A stretch of DNA of 64,000 nucleotides from Caldilineales bacterium (GTDB lineage Bacteria; Chloroflexota; Anaerolineae; J102). The position numbers and the translations under genes were made by a program. The stretch is taken from positions 1 through 64,000 of the forward strand of contig JAGFJG010000041.1 in NCBI GenBank assembly GCA_024102915.1, in the 5' to 3' direction. Every line of letters begins with the position of its first letter. The first letter of the stretch is position 1. Shown piece by piece: positions 34,978 to 45,542 of the stretch. The notes beneath the pieces were generated by a model. It searched no databases, had not been told where the DNA came from, and saw nothing but the letters and a program-made list of their open reading frames with translations.

Positions 34978-36057
34978 TCACTCCAACGCCTTCGCCACTG
35001 CCGCCGCCCGGGTGTTCACGTCCAGCTTTTCGAATATGGCCTTGAGGTGACGCTTGACCGTGTTGGGCGAGATCACCAGGCGCTCGGCGATCTCCTTGTT
35101 CGTCAATCCCGCCGCCAACAAATCCATCACCTCGCGCTCGCGCTCGGTCAGGGCTGCCAGCGGGTCGGGACGGGCGGGGCCGGCTGCCAGGGCGTCGGTC
35201 ACGGCCTGGATGAAGGCGCGGCGATCAAACGCGCGCTTTTCCAGCACCAGAAAGGCGCTGAATTCCTCATACGCGTGGTCGGCGTCGAAGGTGGAAGCGC
35301 TGCCAGTGACGACGATGGCGGGGATGCGCATCTCGTGCGTGGCGCTCAACAGCCGGTAGCCGTCCATATTACTGTCCGGGTCCAGCGAATTAGCCAGGGA
35401 GAGATCGACGACCGCCAGGGCGAACGTCTCGCGACGCAGATGCCCCAGCGCCTCGCCATAGCTGCGGCAGAGGCGAGTGCCAAAACCGGCGTCGGTCAGC
35501 AATTCGCCCAACAGGCTGCGCCATCCGGCGTCATCCTCGACCACCAGCACATTTTGTCCTGCGGCTGCGGCGGGGCTGATTTGATTCAACTCCTGGGCGA
35601 CAGCAGGTTCCGCAATCTGTGCAGGCGATGATGCGGGCGAAGCGACCGGCGGCAGGGTCATTATGCCCTGGATCGTCTGCCGAAACTGGCTGCGGCGGAA
35701 AGTCTCTTTGCGCAAGACCGTGTGTGCGCCCAGTTCGCTCATGGCGCTGACGGCGATCTCCACGGTGGCATAACCGCTGAGGAGCAGGGCAGTGCAGCCG
35801 GGGTCCAGGGCTTTGAGCGCCTGCAACACCCGCAGCCCATCCTGATTATGCGGGTCACGGCCCTGCAGCGAAAGGTCGATGACCGCCAGCCGGTGGGGCG
35901 CGGCCTTGATGACGGAGACCGCTTCTTCGTAGCTGGCGGCAGCGTCCACTGCCAATCCGCTGTCACTCAGCAGTTCGCCGAGAATCTGCCGCCAGGCCTG
36001 ATCATCCTCCACGATCAATGCCCGCGGCCAAGTTGGGGCGGCAAGCTCATCGCTCAT
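34978..36057 (-). CDS. Response regulator with two receiver domains and a LuxR-type HTH
   Basis: A 359-aa protein. Receiver 1 (about 12-130) has phospho-acceptor Asp61 ([10 protein letters not shown]), receiver 2 (about 168-290) has Asp218 ([10 protein letters not shown]), and a LuxR/FixJ-type helix-turn-helix is at 301-357 ([25 protein letters not shown]). Both receivers share the words [33 protein letters not shown] and VIDLSLQ/VVDLSLA, which suggests an internal duplication. Receiver 1 ends with a conserved Lys (LRKE), while in receiver 2 VLEKRA stands there. The start overlaps the GAF kinase stop by 4 bp, so kinase and regulator are made together. Confidence 0.92.
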   Translation of the reverse strand: MSDELAAPTWPRALIVEDDQAWRQILGELLSDSGLAVDAAASYEEAVSVIKAAPHRLAVIDLSLQGRDPHNQDGLRVLQALKALDPGCTALLLSGYATVEIAVSAMSELGAHTVLRKETFRRSQFRQTIQGIMTLPPVASPASSPAQIAEPAVAQELNQISPAAAAGQNVLVVEDDAGWRSLLGELLTDAGFGTRLCRSYGEALGHLRRETFALAVVDLSLANSLDPDSNMDGYRLLSATHEMRIPAIVVTGSASTFDADHAYEEFSAFLVLEKRAFDRRAFIQAVTDALAAGPARPDPLAALTEREREVMDLLAAGLTNKEIAERLVISPNTVKRHLKAIFEKLDVNTRAAAVAKALE

Positions 36058-38345
36058 GGTTCAGGTCCCTCCACCGGCAGCCGCAGCCAGAACGTGGTTC
36101 CCGATTGGCCGTCGCTTTCCACGCTGATAGCGCCGCCAAAGCGCGCCATCAACGTCTTGACCCACCACAGCCCAAAGCCCAACTTGCCCGACGCCCGTTT
36201 TGCGCCCGAATAGTTGAACTCGAAAATGCGCTCATGCAGGGTTGGGGCGATGCCAGGGCCTTGATCCCGTACGGCGATCTCCACCCAGCCCTTGTGCATC
36301 CCGCCGCTGATCTCGATCTCGCCCGACCCTTCCATGGCGGTGGCGGCATTTTCCAATAGATTGATAAAAACCAGGGCGAGGCGACGTTGTCCGGCCATGA
36401 CCGCGGGAAGATCATCCAAACCTGAAGTCTCAACCCGGATGCCGGACGGCAGCTTCGCAGCCGCAATCGCTTCGGCCACGACGCCGTCGATATCCACGGG
36501 GGCAAGCTCCAGCGGGCGCAGATAAAACAGACTGTCCCGCACTTCCGCCATCGCCTCGACCGCACTCTGCTCGATGGCCGCGAGATTGTGGGCCAGATAA
36601 TCATCCGCGGCCAGGGCTGGCGCGCATTTGTCCTGAATGCCTTCCACTCGCACCGGGATGATCCCGATTTTGTTATTCAGCCGGTGCAACAGGTTGGCGG
36701 CGATATCGCCCACCGCCGCGAAGGTCTCGGCGGCGGAGCGCTGCTCGCGGGCGATGCGCAGCGCTTCTTGATGGGCGGCATTGCGCACAGCCAGCGCCGC
36801 CTGATGCGCCAGGATGGTCAACACCTTTTTGTCCCAATCCGACCCGCTGAACTGGCCCGGATGGTCCTGGCGATTGCAGACGGCCAAAGCCCCCACCGGC
36901 GCGCCATCCTTCTCGGAAAGCAGGGGGGCGATCATGGCCTGGGTCCAGCCGTCCGGTGGAGACAGGGCCGGTTCGGCGAACAGGGGATCGCCGTGCACTT
37001 CCTCAGTCTGAAACAGCCTCCGATCCCGAATGGCGCGCCCCGCGTGGCTGCTGTCGATGGGGAACCGATCGGACAGCGCGTGCGCTCCGCAAGCCGCCTG
37101 CAATACCAGATCATCGCCGTCGATTGTCCACAGGGCCGCCAGCGGAGCATTGAGCAATTCCACCGCCAACTCCACCAGATGCGCATTGACCTGGGCGGTA
37201 GGCCGCGTCAGAAACCATTCGGCGATCTCCTGCAGGGCATCGAGCAGGCGCACTTCCTGCAGGGCGATGACGGCCTGGGTGGCCAACGACTGCAAAAGCA
37301 GATTGTCCTCTTCGCTAAAGGCGCCAACCTGCGGGCTTTCCAGGTTGATCACGCCTTCCAATCGCCCGCCAGCGCCAATAAGCGGCACTGCCAGTTCCGC
37401 CCGCATTTCCAGGTCATGATCGAGCGGGTAGTAGAGGCGAGCCCAGCGGCCCGTGCGCACATCCTCGATGCACAGCGGCTGGCGGTGTTTGGCCACCCAG
37501 CCGGTGATGCTGGTGGCGTTGATCGGCAGACTCTCCACCGCCGGTCGCCCCAGGTCATCGCCCACAATCGCCCTGGTCACGAGCGTTTGTTCGGCCCGAT
37601 CGACCAGGCGCAAAATGCCATAGCGGGCGTCGGTCACTTCCAGCGCCATGAACAGGATGGTTTCCAGGGTGTCGTCCAGCCGCATGCGTGAGGAGATCAG
37701 CAAATCGGCGCGGCGTAGGCGGCTCAATTCCTCTTCCTTGCGCGCCAGATTTCGTTGGATCTGTCCGAGTTGCTGCACCCGGTGGATAGCCATCGCGGAC
37801 TGGTTAACGAAATTGTCGAGGAGCAGCAGATCAAGGCGACTGAAGGGACGCTCGTCATGCAGATAAACGTAGAGCGCGCCAACCATTTTGTCGGCGACCA
37901 CAAGCGGGTAGCATAATCCCACGAGCGCGCCGGCGGCCCGCATGTGAGGATGAATCTCCAGATCGGATTCTTCATATGATATGACGCGTTGCCGTCGTTT
38001 CAGCGCCCGTATGCCCAGACCGTCACCTCTGGGTGCATCCCCATGCGCAGAATCGTCAGGAACCGCAATGCCAGAGGTCATCCGCTGCTGCGGCTCGAAA
38101 GCGTTGAGCTGCGGGTTGTAGGCGTAGAGCACGACCGACACACGATGATCATGCCCGCCATCAGCGACTTCGTGCGAATGATCGAGCAACTCGGCGGCGC
38201 CTTCAGCGATGAGCCGCAGCGTGTCGGCCAGGCCGGTGGCCGGGTCCGAGGTAGCGCGGTTGATTGCAGCGCCGATCCGGTTCAGATCGCTCAGCGATGC
38301 AAGCAGGGAATCCTGGCGAGGCAGTTCGATAGCGTCCGTGATCAT
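36054..38345 (-). CDS. Soluble multi-GAF sensor histidine kinase
   Basis: A 763-aa protein with no membrane segment. Three GAF-like domains follow in order (about 30-190, 225-375 and 385-530). A phospho-acceptor region is centred on [13 protein letters not shown] (about 560-575), in which the usual HELNNPL box is changed to HRLNNKI. The ATPase domain has [33 protein letters not shown] and [15 protein letters not shown] domains bind small ligands or chromophores; no Cys typical of bilin attachment stands out. The regulator gene overlaps at its end. The signal is probably cytoplasmic. Confidence 0.9.
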   Translation of the reverse strand: MITDAIELPRQDSLLASLSDLNRIGAAINRATSDPATGLADTLRLIAEGAAELLDHSHEVADGGHDHRVSVVLYAYNPQLNAFEPQQRMTSGIAVPDDSAHGDAPRGDGLGIRALKRRQRVISYEESDLEIHPHMRAAGALVGLCYPLVVADKMVGALYVYLHDERPFSRLDLLLLDNFVNQSAMAIHRVQQLGQIQRNLARKEEELSRLRRADLLISSRMRLDDTLETILFMALEVTDARYGILRLVDRAEQTLVTRAIVGDDLGRPAVESLPINATSITGWVAKHRQPLCIEDVRTGRWARLYYPLDHDLEMRAELAVPLIGAGGRLEGVINLESPQVGAFSEEDNLLLQSLATQAVIALQEVRLLDALQEIAEWFLTRPTAQVNAHLVELAVELLNAPLAALWTIDGDDLVLQAACGAHALSDRFPIDSSHAGRAIRDRRLFQTEEVHGDPLFAEPALSPPDGWTQAMIAPLLSEKDGAPVGALAVCNRQDHPGQFSGSDWDKKVLTILAHQAALAVRNAAHQEALRIAREQRSAAETFAAVGDIAANLLHRLNNKIGIIPVRVEGIQDKCAPALAADDYLAHNLAAIEQSAVEAMAEVRDSLFYLRPLELAPVDIDGVVAEAIAAAKLPSGIRVETSGLDDLPAVMAGQRRLALVFINLLENAATAMEGSGEIEISGGMHKGWVEIAVRDQGPGIAPTLHERIFEFNYSGAKRASGKLGFGLWWVKTLMARFGGAISVESDGQSGTTFWLRLPVEGPEP

Positions 38346-38466
38346 AACTAATCATTATACACCATGACGCTCTCAATTCTGCGCTGATTTGCCACCATGA
38401 CCAAGCTTGTGTAATCTGCGTGAAATGTTCGACCCTATTTTATTTTGTGCAGCGGGTTGTCATTCG

Positions 38467-39756
38467 ATGCGTGATCGCAGATTTTTGACGCTGATCGTCA
38501 TAGCCCTGGCAGTGGTACTGACCTCGGCCTGTACGCCGCCCGATCCGACTGCTCTGACGACGCCCACCATCAACCCGCTCGACAGCGAAGAGGCGCTGAG
38601 TGCGAACCTGGAAGTCTTTTCGCCGGGGACAGGAGCGGAAGCGACGGCGATTGAGGCGTTGGCGGGCCTGGTTCAGCGGCGGAACCCGGAAATAGATGTT
38701 GTTTTGGTGATGCCGGAAGCGGGCGATCTGCGCACTCGCCAGAGCAGTGGTCAACCGCCGGATATCTGGCTGACGCGCATCGGTCGGGAATTTATAGGCA
38801 GTCAGGTCGCCACCGGCCAGGTCGAACCGCTCAACGCTCTTTATGAACAGACTGGACTGAACCAGGTTTTTTCGCCGGACGTGATGAAATGGCTGGGTGA
38901 CAACACTGACATCTATTCGCTGCCGGTCGCCATCCATCGCGCCAATCTGCTCTGGTACAATCCCAAAGTGCTGGCCGCGGCAGGTGTGAGCGGCCCCCCC
39001 GCCACACTCCTGCGCTTTCCCGATGTGTTGGAGGAATTGCGAGCGGCGGGCGTTGCCGACCCCCTGGTTTTGGGCGAGCGCTCGACCGTCGTACAATTGT
39101 TTGAATCCATGCTGGTAGCGCATCTTGGCCCGCGGGCGTATGCCGGGTTGTGGACGGGCGAGACCGACTGGCAGAGCGAGGAAGTCGTCATGGCGCTGGA
39201 TGATTTCGCTGTGATCATGAACTACACCAATTCCGACGCCATTGCTTTGAATTGGCAGCAGGCGGCTCAACGCGTCGCCGCTGGCGGCTCCGCCTTTTTT
39301 ATCGCGGGCGACTGGGTGAAGGGGCTGTACGATGAGATGGGCCTGGTCGAAGGCGAGGACTATGATTGGACGACCGCGCCGGGCACTGCGGCCAGTTTCG
39401 TTTATCAGGCCGATGGTTTTGTGCAGTCTTCCCTGGCGCCCCACTTACACAATGCGCCCGTATGGATGGAGACGGCGGCGTCTCCGGCGGGTCAGGCTGC
39501 TTTCAGCCGGGCGCTGAACGCGCTGCCCGCTATCGAGAATGTTTCGCGCGACCAGTTGAATGATTTCCAGCAGGCCAGTTTGGATGATTGGGAGAGAGCG
39601 ACGCGGGTGGGCAGTATGGCGTATGGGCTGGTCATCAATCGCGCCTGGCGGGCGGCGATTGGCCAGGCAATCGACCAATTTCAAGCGAATCGCGATATTG
39701 AATCAATGCACAACAATCTGGTTCAGGCCTGTCGCGAGTACGGTCCTTGTGAGTAA
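38467..39756 (+). CDS. Extracellular solute-binding lipoprotein (ABC transporter, family 1)
   Basis: A 429-aa protein with a signal peptide and a cysteine in VLTSAC that could be lipidated, although the -3 position is Thr rather than Leu. It is followed by a short linker and a family 1 (MalE/UgpB-like) fold: DVVLVMPEAGDLRTRQSSGQPPDIW, IYSLPVAIHRANLLWYNPKVL and GGSAFFIAGDWVKGLYDEMG. Such proteins catch sugars or polyols for ABC importers. No permease or ATPase gene is near, so it is an orphan that must share a transporter encoded elsewhere. I chose the ATG at 38467; the frame upstream to 38407 does not look like a signal peptide. Confidence 0.85.
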   Translation: MRDRRFLTLIVIALAVVLTSACTPPDPTALTTPTINPLDSEEALSANLEVFSPGTGAEATAIEALAGLVQRRNPEIDVVLVMPEAGDLRTRQSSGQPPDIWLTRIGREFIGSQVATGQVEPLNALYEQTGLNQVFSPDVMKWLGDNTDIYSLPVAIHRANLLWYNPKVLAAAGVSGPPATLLRFPDVLEELRAAGVADPLVLGERSTVVQLFESMLVAHLGPRAYAGLWTGETDWQSEEVVMALDDFAVIMNYTNSDAIALNWQQAAQRVAAGGSAFFIAGDWVKGLYDEMGLVEGEDYDWTTAPGTAASFVYQADGFVQSSLAPHLHNAPVWMETAASPAGQAAFSRALNALPAIENVSRDQLNDFQQASLDDWERATRVGSMAYGLVINRAWRAAIGQAIDQFQANRDIESMHNNLVQACREYGPCE

Positions 39757-39822
39757 TCTCTAAAAGCGACGATTATTGGCGAAAGTAGACGATGGGACGA
39801 ATCGCTTTTGTCAGTATTCGTC

Positions 39823-40917
<1,095 letters not shown>

Positions 40918-40961
40918 TCATACGAATGTCTGTCACGTTTTTCGTTTCACGCATCATTCCC

Positions 40962-41999
40962 CTAACAGGAATGGGCTGGCACGCGTAATTCTGACGTCTC
41001 GGCCATGAACGCTTCGACATTGGCCATGGGGATGTCCACCATCATGCGATGCGAGGGGGCGATGAGGAGGCCGGTGCCTTCGGGGGCCAGGTCGCGAGCG
41101 CAGGCCCGCACGGCCGCACGCACCTCGTCGGGGCTGCCGAATGGCATGACAGTCTGGGTGGAGACGCCGCCGTAATAGGCCAGATTATTGCCAAAGGTCT
41201 GGCGCAACCATTTGTGATCGGTCACTTCCGGCTGCACGGGATTGAACACGGTCAGGCCGATCTCGACCAGGTCGGGCATGATCACGTCGATATCGCCATC
41301 TGAATGCATGATCACGGGCAGCCCGGCCTCGCGGAAGGGAGCGAACATGCGCGCCAGCCGTGGCTTGAACAGGGCGCGCCATTGGCGAGGCGAGAAGAGC
41401 ATGTTCTGCTGAGCGCCATAATCATCGCCAAAATAGCCGCCATCGACGCCGAGTTCGATGAAGCGGTGGATGAGGACGAGCTGGATTTCGACAATGTGTT
41501 CCAGCAGGTCTTCGACGAACACCTTGTCTTTGATCATATCGACGTTGAGCGTCTCGAACCCGCGCATCGACCAGGCCCGTTCATAGAGACAAAAGCCGAA
41601 ATTGGGCGTGATGAAGTGCTGGCCGTTGTCGGCTTTCATGATGCGAGCGGCGTCATCCAACAATCCGGGCGCGTGCGGGTCGGGCCAGTTGAATTTTTCG
41701 AGGTCCTTGGAGTTGGCGAAGGGGGCGTCGGCGGGCCAATAGCCTTCGATCACCGTGTCCCAACCCACGCCCCACCAATCGTAGATCGCCAGACCATCCT
41801 CGCTGAGATAGGGCTTGTGGCTGAGATCGACGCGCAGCATGTGGTTGTCGAGGTGAGCGGGCAGCTCGGCGGGGGATACTCCGAAATGGCGGCAAAGGAT
41901 TTCCCTCATTTCGTCGGTGTAATTGATCTGCGTGGGAATGCGGTCGACTGGCTCGTGAGTGAGCGCCCGTCGCATGCGTTCTTTATGGGTTATGGTCAT
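40962..41999 (-). CDS. Uroporphyrinogen decarboxylase-like protein
   Basis: A 345-aa protein of the URO-D superfamily: MTITHKERMRRALTHEPVDRIP at the start, IELGVDGGYFGDDYGAQQNMLFSPRQWRALFKPRLARM, LPVIMHSDGDIDVIMPDLVEIGLTVFNPVQPE, and GGVSTQTVMPFGSPDEVRAAVR. True HemE keeps an Arg-rich N-terminal substrate loop that I do not see here, so this belongs to the broad group near methylcobamide:CoM/corrinoid methyltransferases and unknown sugar- or methyl-related enzymes. I chose the ATG at 41999; 38 further upstream residues are non-conserved in look. The gene is alone, divergent from the aminotransferase gene. Confidence 0.8.
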   Translation of the reverse strand: MTITHKERMRRALTHEPVDRIPTQINYTDEMREILCRHFGVSPAELPAHLDNHMLRVDLSHKPYLSEDGLAIYDWWGVGWDTVIEGYWPADAPFANSKDLEKFNWPDPHAPGLLDDAARIMKADNGQHFITPNFGFCLYERAWSMRGFETLNVDMIKDKVFVEDLLEHIVEIQLVLIHRFIELGVDGGYFGDDYGAQQNMLFSPRQWRALFKPRLARMFAPFREAGLPVIMHSDGDIDVIMPDLVEIGLTVFNPVQPEVTDHKWLRQTFGNNLAYYGGVSTQTVMPFGSPDEVRAAVRACARDLAPEGTGLLIAPSHRMMVDIPMANVEAFMAETSELRVPAHSC

Positions 42000-42328
42000 T
42001 TGTATTACTGGTTTCCTGGTGGTGTGTGCAGAATATTTGTTTTTGAATCGTTCCATCATCGCCACCGCACACCTATGACGATTGAACAAACACACTATAA
42101 ATGTGTTCGACATTCAGTCAAAAACGCCCCTATGTCCCAATGAACACCGCGTGTGAAAAGTGATGAATAAGGGCAATCTGCCTGCTGCTTCCCCTCTTGC
42201 CTCTTTGCGATTACAATACCGCCTATTGATTTGATGCGGCGAAGGATTTGATCGTTTGCAGCGCATCTCAAAGCCCGAAATACAATTCACTCAAAATCGA
42301 TTCACGCAACAAGGCAGAAAACGGCATT
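42000..42328. other. Divergent intergenic region
   Basis: This 329-bp, AT-richer space between the UroD-like gene (minus) and the aminotransferase gene (plus) must hold both promoters. I see no repeat or stable hairpin and could not fix a promoter pair. Confidence 0.4.
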
Positions 42329-43495
42329 ATGAAACCTCTTTCTCAACTTCTCAGCAGCATACCGCCCTCAGCGACCATTGCCGTCAATGATAAAGCCAAA
42401 GCCTTAAAAGCAGCCGGACGAGATATCATCTCGCTGGCGGGCGGCGACCCCGATTTCGATACGCCCGCGCACATCACCCAGGCCGCTTTCGATGCCATCA
42501 AGGCCGGCGATACGCATTATCCGCCTTCAGTCGGAACCGTGCCGATTCGCAAAGCCATCGCCGCCAAAATGGCCCGTGAATATGGCGTCGAGGTGAACCC
42601 CAACAATCAGGTGCTGGTCGGCCCCGGCGCCAAATTCTTGATCTACGCCACCATGGCCGCACTCAGCAACCCAGGCGACGAGATTCTCATCCTCGAACCC
42701 TATTGGGTGTCGTATGTGCCGATGGTGCAACTCGCGGGCGGCGTCCCGGTGACTGTGCCCCTGCCCGCTGACGACAATTTCCGCATCACCCGCGAACGCA
42801 TCGAACCCTACATCACGGACAAGACCAAAGCCATCCTCGTCAATTCGCCCAGCAATCCCACGGGCCGCGTGATCACTCCGTCGGAAGCCGAGGCCATCCG
42901 CCAGCTTGCCATCGAAAACGACCTGTATGTGCTTTCCGACGAAATGTACGAAAAACTCATCTTCGAAGGCGAGCACATCTGCATGGCTTCGCTTCCCGGT
43001 ATGGCCGAACGCACAGTCACATTCAACGGCCATTCCAAGGCCTATGCCATGACAGGCTGGCGTCTGGGGTGGATGGCTGGCCCCGCCGCCATCATCAAGC
43101 TGGCTGCCATCTTGCAGAGCCAGAGCGTGACCTCCGCCGCATCGTTTACCATGGCGGCGGGCGCTGTCGCGCTGGAATCGCCGCAGGACGTGGTCGAAGA
43201 GATGCGGCTATCGTACAAGGCGCGGCGTGATTTCATGGTCCCGGCCTTGAATGCAATCCCCGGCGTCGAATGCCTGAACCCGGAGGGCGCGTTCTATCTT
43301 TTCGTGCGCTTCCCCGGCATCAGCAATGATTCGATGGAAGTCGCCAATCGTTTGCTCGAAGAAGCCGATATCGCCGCCACGCCCGGCAACGAGTTTGGCG
43401 AATCCGGCCAGGGCTATGTGCGCTTCTCCATCGCCACCGCCATGAGCGATCTGGAGCGAGCGGTCGAGCGCATTCGCAAGTTGATGGCGGCTTAG
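42329..43495 (+). CDS. Class I/II pyridoxal-phosphate aminotransferase (aspartate aminotransferase-like)
   Basis: A 388-aa fold type I aminotransferase of the AspC/AspB (class Ib) group: ISLAGGDPDFDTPAHI, GAKFLIYATMAALSNPGDEILILEPYWVSY, NSPSNPTG, LSDEMYEKLIF and the PLP-binding Lys237 in NGHSKAYAMTGWRLGW. The second, carboxylate-binding Arg is in YVRFSIA near the C-terminus. It probably moves the amino group between aspartate and 2-oxoglutarate, though aromatic or prephenate substrates are also seen in this group. I chose the ATG at 42329 because the fold starts there. The histidine phosphatase gene follows after a repeat. Confidence 0.9.
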   Translation: MKPLSQLLSSIPPSATIAVNDKAKALKAAGRDIISLAGGDPDFDTPAHITQAAFDAIKAGDTHYPPSVGTVPIRKAIAAKMAREYGVEVNPNNQVLVGPGAKFLIYATMAALSNPGDEILILEPYWVSYVPMVQLAGGVPVTVPLPADDNFRITRERIEPYITDKTKAILVNSPSNPTGRVITPSEAEAIRQLAIENDLYVLSDEMYEKLIFEGEHICMASLPGMAERTVTFNGHSKAYAMTGWRLGWMAGPAAIIKLAAILQSQSVTSAASFTMAAGAVALESPQDVVEEMRLSYKARRDFMVPALNAIPGVECLNPEGAFYLFVRFPGISNDSMEVANRLLEEADIAATPGNEFGESGQGYVRFSIATAMSDLERAVERIRKLMAA

Positions 43496-43506
43496 CTGAA
43501 GAATAG

Positions 43507-43571
43507 ATACTGGATGTTGGGTATTGGGATTGCACCGAGCAAAACGGCCAATACCCAATATCCAATACCCA
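43507..43571. repeat. Inverted repeat of TTGGGTATTGGG words
   Basis: TACTGGATGTTGGGTATTGG (from 43508) faces CCAATACCCAATATCCAATA (from 43548). Similar words occur after repeat R2 at 19868-19908. Confidence 0.6.
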
Positions 43572-43583
43572 AATTCCCATCAC

Positions 43584-44267
43584 GTGACCTCTGAAACCGC
43601 CCCCGCCCAACCCTCGCCGCCGCCGATTACCACGATCCTGCTGGTGCGGCATGGCGAGAACGATTGGGTGAAAACGAACAAGTTGGCCGGGCGCACGCCG
43701 GGCGTCCACCTGAACGAGAGCGGTCGGGCACAGTCCCGCCGCCTTTCGGCCCGGTTGGCGGCCTGGCCTATCGTCGCCGTCTATTCCTCGCCGCTGGAAC
43801 GCTGCGTCGAGACCGCCGAAATCCTGGCTGTGCCTCATCGCCTTGCCGTGCAACTGAATCCCGACCTGCTCGAAGCCGATTACGGAGACTGGCAGGGTCA
43901 GGAGATCGACGCCCTGAAAAGCCAGGACCTGTGGAAGGTGATCCAGCGCACACCCAGCTTCGCCAACTTCCCCGGCGGCGAGTCCATGCGCCACATGCAA
44001 AGCCGTATGGTCGATGCCATGCACGCTATTGTCGCCGCTCATCCGTCGCAAATTGTCGTGGTTTGCTCGCACGCCGATCTGATCAAAGCGGCGTTAGCTC
44101 ATTACCTGGGCATGCATTTCGACCAATTTCAGCGCCTGCACGTCAGCCCGGCATCCGTGAGCATCATCCATTTTTCGCCCTCCGGCCCCCATGTTTCCCG
44201 TGTGAACGACACCGGTGAACTGGGGCCTCCCCGACCGCCTCAACCTGAATCCAAAAACCATGTCTGA
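43584..44267 (+). CDS. Histidine phosphatase (phosphoglycerate mutase-like), triad member
   Basis: A 227-aa protein with the phosphatase motif LLVRHGEN (catalytic His23), YSSPLERCVETAEILA, and the second catalytic His in VVCSHADLIKAALAHYLG. It agrees with the MSMEG_4193-like phosphatase group that occurs next to DUF3090 and SCO1664-like genes in Actinobacteria and Chloroflexi. The substrate is unknown. I chose GTG at 43584; residues upstream (IPNIQYPNS...) are a translation of the TTGGGTATTGGG-type repeat and not real coding. Its end overlaps the DUF3090 gene by 8 bp. Confidence 0.85.
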   Translation: MTSETAPAQPSPPPITTILLVRHGENDWVKTNKLAGRTPGVHLNESGRAQSRRLSARLAAWPIVAVYSSPLERCVETAEILAVPHRLAVQLNPDLLEADYGDWQGQEIDALKSQDLWKVIQRTPSFANFPGGESMRHMQSRMVDAMHAIVAAHPSQIVVVCSHADLIKAALAHYLGMHFDQFQRLHVSPASVSIIHFSPSGPHVSRVNDTGELGPPRPPQPESKNHV

Positions 44268-44784
44268 TTTCAACTACGACTTCGACCCCGCCGATCACAT
44301 GACCATTGGCGCCATCGGTCAGCCCGGCCAGCGCACCTTCTATTTTCAGGCCGGACGCGGCATCGAGTTCGTGTCGATGATCTGCGAGAAAGAACAGATG
44401 CGCGCCCTGGGTGAGGGCCTGCTTTCCCTGCTCGATCAGATCAGCGACGCATACAGCCGGGCGATTCCGCAGTTGGATGAAGGGATCGATTTCGCTCTGA
44501 TCGAGCCGGTCATACCCACCTGGCGCATCGCCCAGATGGGGGTGGGGTTTGACGAAGAGTCGGATCGCATCGTTGTGATCGTGCAGGAGATGGTCGAGGA
44601 GGGCGATGAGCCGGAGATTGGCCGCTTCACTGTCCCGCGGGCGCTCGCCAACGCCTTCGCTTATCACACCCTGAACGTGGTGGAGGCAGGCCGCCCTATC
44701 TGCCCCTTCTGCGGTGAACCGATGGATCCCGATGGTCATTTCTGTCCGGGATCGAACGGGCATGGCAAAACCTACGTGCAATGA
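44260..44784 (+). CDS. DUF3090 protein, triad member
   Basis: A 174-aa protein of the DUF3090 family (MSDFNYDFDPADHMTIGAIGQPGQRTFYFQA...), middle member of a conserved three-gene cluster with a histidine phosphatase and an SCO1664-like protein. It ends with a small zinc-finger-like part CPFCGEPMDPDGHFCP. The ATG overlaps the phosphatase stop by 8 bp and its stop overlaps the next start by 4 bp, so all three are coupled in translation. No activity is known for the family. The strict linkage suggests a shared pathway. Confidence 0.9.
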   Translation: MSDFNYDFDPADHMTIGAIGQPGQRTFYFQAGRGIEFVSMICEKEQMRALGEGLLSLLDQISDAYSRAIPQLDEGIDFALIEPVIPTWRIAQMGVGFDEESDRIVVIVQEMVEEGDEPEIGRFTVPRALANAFAYHTLNVVEAGRPICPFCGEPMDPDGHFCPGSNGHGKTYVQ

Positions 44785-45536
44785 CTTCGACGGATGGCGA
44801 GCGCAGGGTGACATTCCCGCTGGAACTGAATTCGGTTCTGGAGTTGCTGCACGCCGGCGCGATGGAAGAGCAGAGCATCATCCCCTGGAGCTCGAACTAC
44901 GCCATGTTGGTCGAAGTGCAGCAGGAAGGGATGAAAGCCCTGGCGATCTACAAACCCCGCCGCGGCGAGCGGCCATTGTGGGATTTCCCGCCGGGCACGC
45001 TCTATCTGCGCGAGTATGCGGCCTTTGCGCTTTCCCAGGCATTGGGTTGGGGGATGGTGCCGCCGACCGTGTTGCGCAGCGGTCTCTATGGGCCTGGTTC
45101 GGTGCAACTATTCATCGATTCCGATCCGGAAGAGCATTATTTCAACATCTATCCCCGCCACGCCGAGGATTTTCAGCGGATCGTCCTGTTTGACGCAATC
45201 GCCAACAACGCCGACCGCAAAGCGGGACACTGCCTGTTGGATGCTTCCGATCACATGTGGTCGATTGATCACGGCATCTGTTTTCATGTCGAACCCAAGC
45301 TGCGCACGGTGATCTGGGAATTTGCGGATGATCGCATCCCGGAGAATCTGTTGCAAGACTTGCAGAAATTTCAGCGGCAGTTTGTGCAGGGACAGCCGGT
45401 GTACGACGGATTCAGCCGGATACTGAGCCAGGCGGAAACCGAGGCGATGTGTCGCCGGTTGGATATGCTGGTTCAGACTGAGCGATTCCCTTCGCCTGAT
45501 CCCCACCGGCGCAACCACCCCTGGCCGCCGATTTGA
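44781..45536 (+). CDS. SCO1664-family protein (PI3/4-kinase-like fold), triad member
   Basis: A 251-aa protein with words typical of the family: WDFPPGTLYLREYAAFALSQALGWGMVPPTVLR, QLFIDSDPEEHYF, then FDAIANNADRKAGHCLLDASDHMWSIDHGICFH. The NNADRK and IDHG segments match the catalytic and metal-binding loops of phosphatidylinositol 3/4-kinase-like folds. It is therefore a likely kinase of unknown substrate, which fits a pathway that also holds a phosphatase. The start overlaps DUF3090 by 4 bp. The trmFO gene starts 6 bp after it and may be cotranscribed. Confidence 0.88.
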   Translation: MTSTDGERRVTFPLELNSVLELLHAGAMEEQSIIPWSSNYAMLVEVQQEGMKALAIYKPRRGERPLWDFPPGTLYLREYAAFALSQALGWGMVPPTVLRSGLYGPGSVQLFIDSDPEEHYFNIYPRHAEDFQRIVLFDAIANNADRKAGHCLLDASDHMWSIDHGICFHVEPKLRTVIWEFADDRIPENLLQDLQKFQRQFVQGQPVYDGFSRILSQAETEAMCRRLDMLVQTERFPSPDPHRRNHPWPPI

Positions 45537-45542
45537 AAACGA

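Noticed and set aside
43524..43583. Longer N-terminus of the histidine phosphatase
   Set aside because: The extra residues are a translation of the TTGGGTATTGGG-type repeat; GTG at 43584 is a better start.
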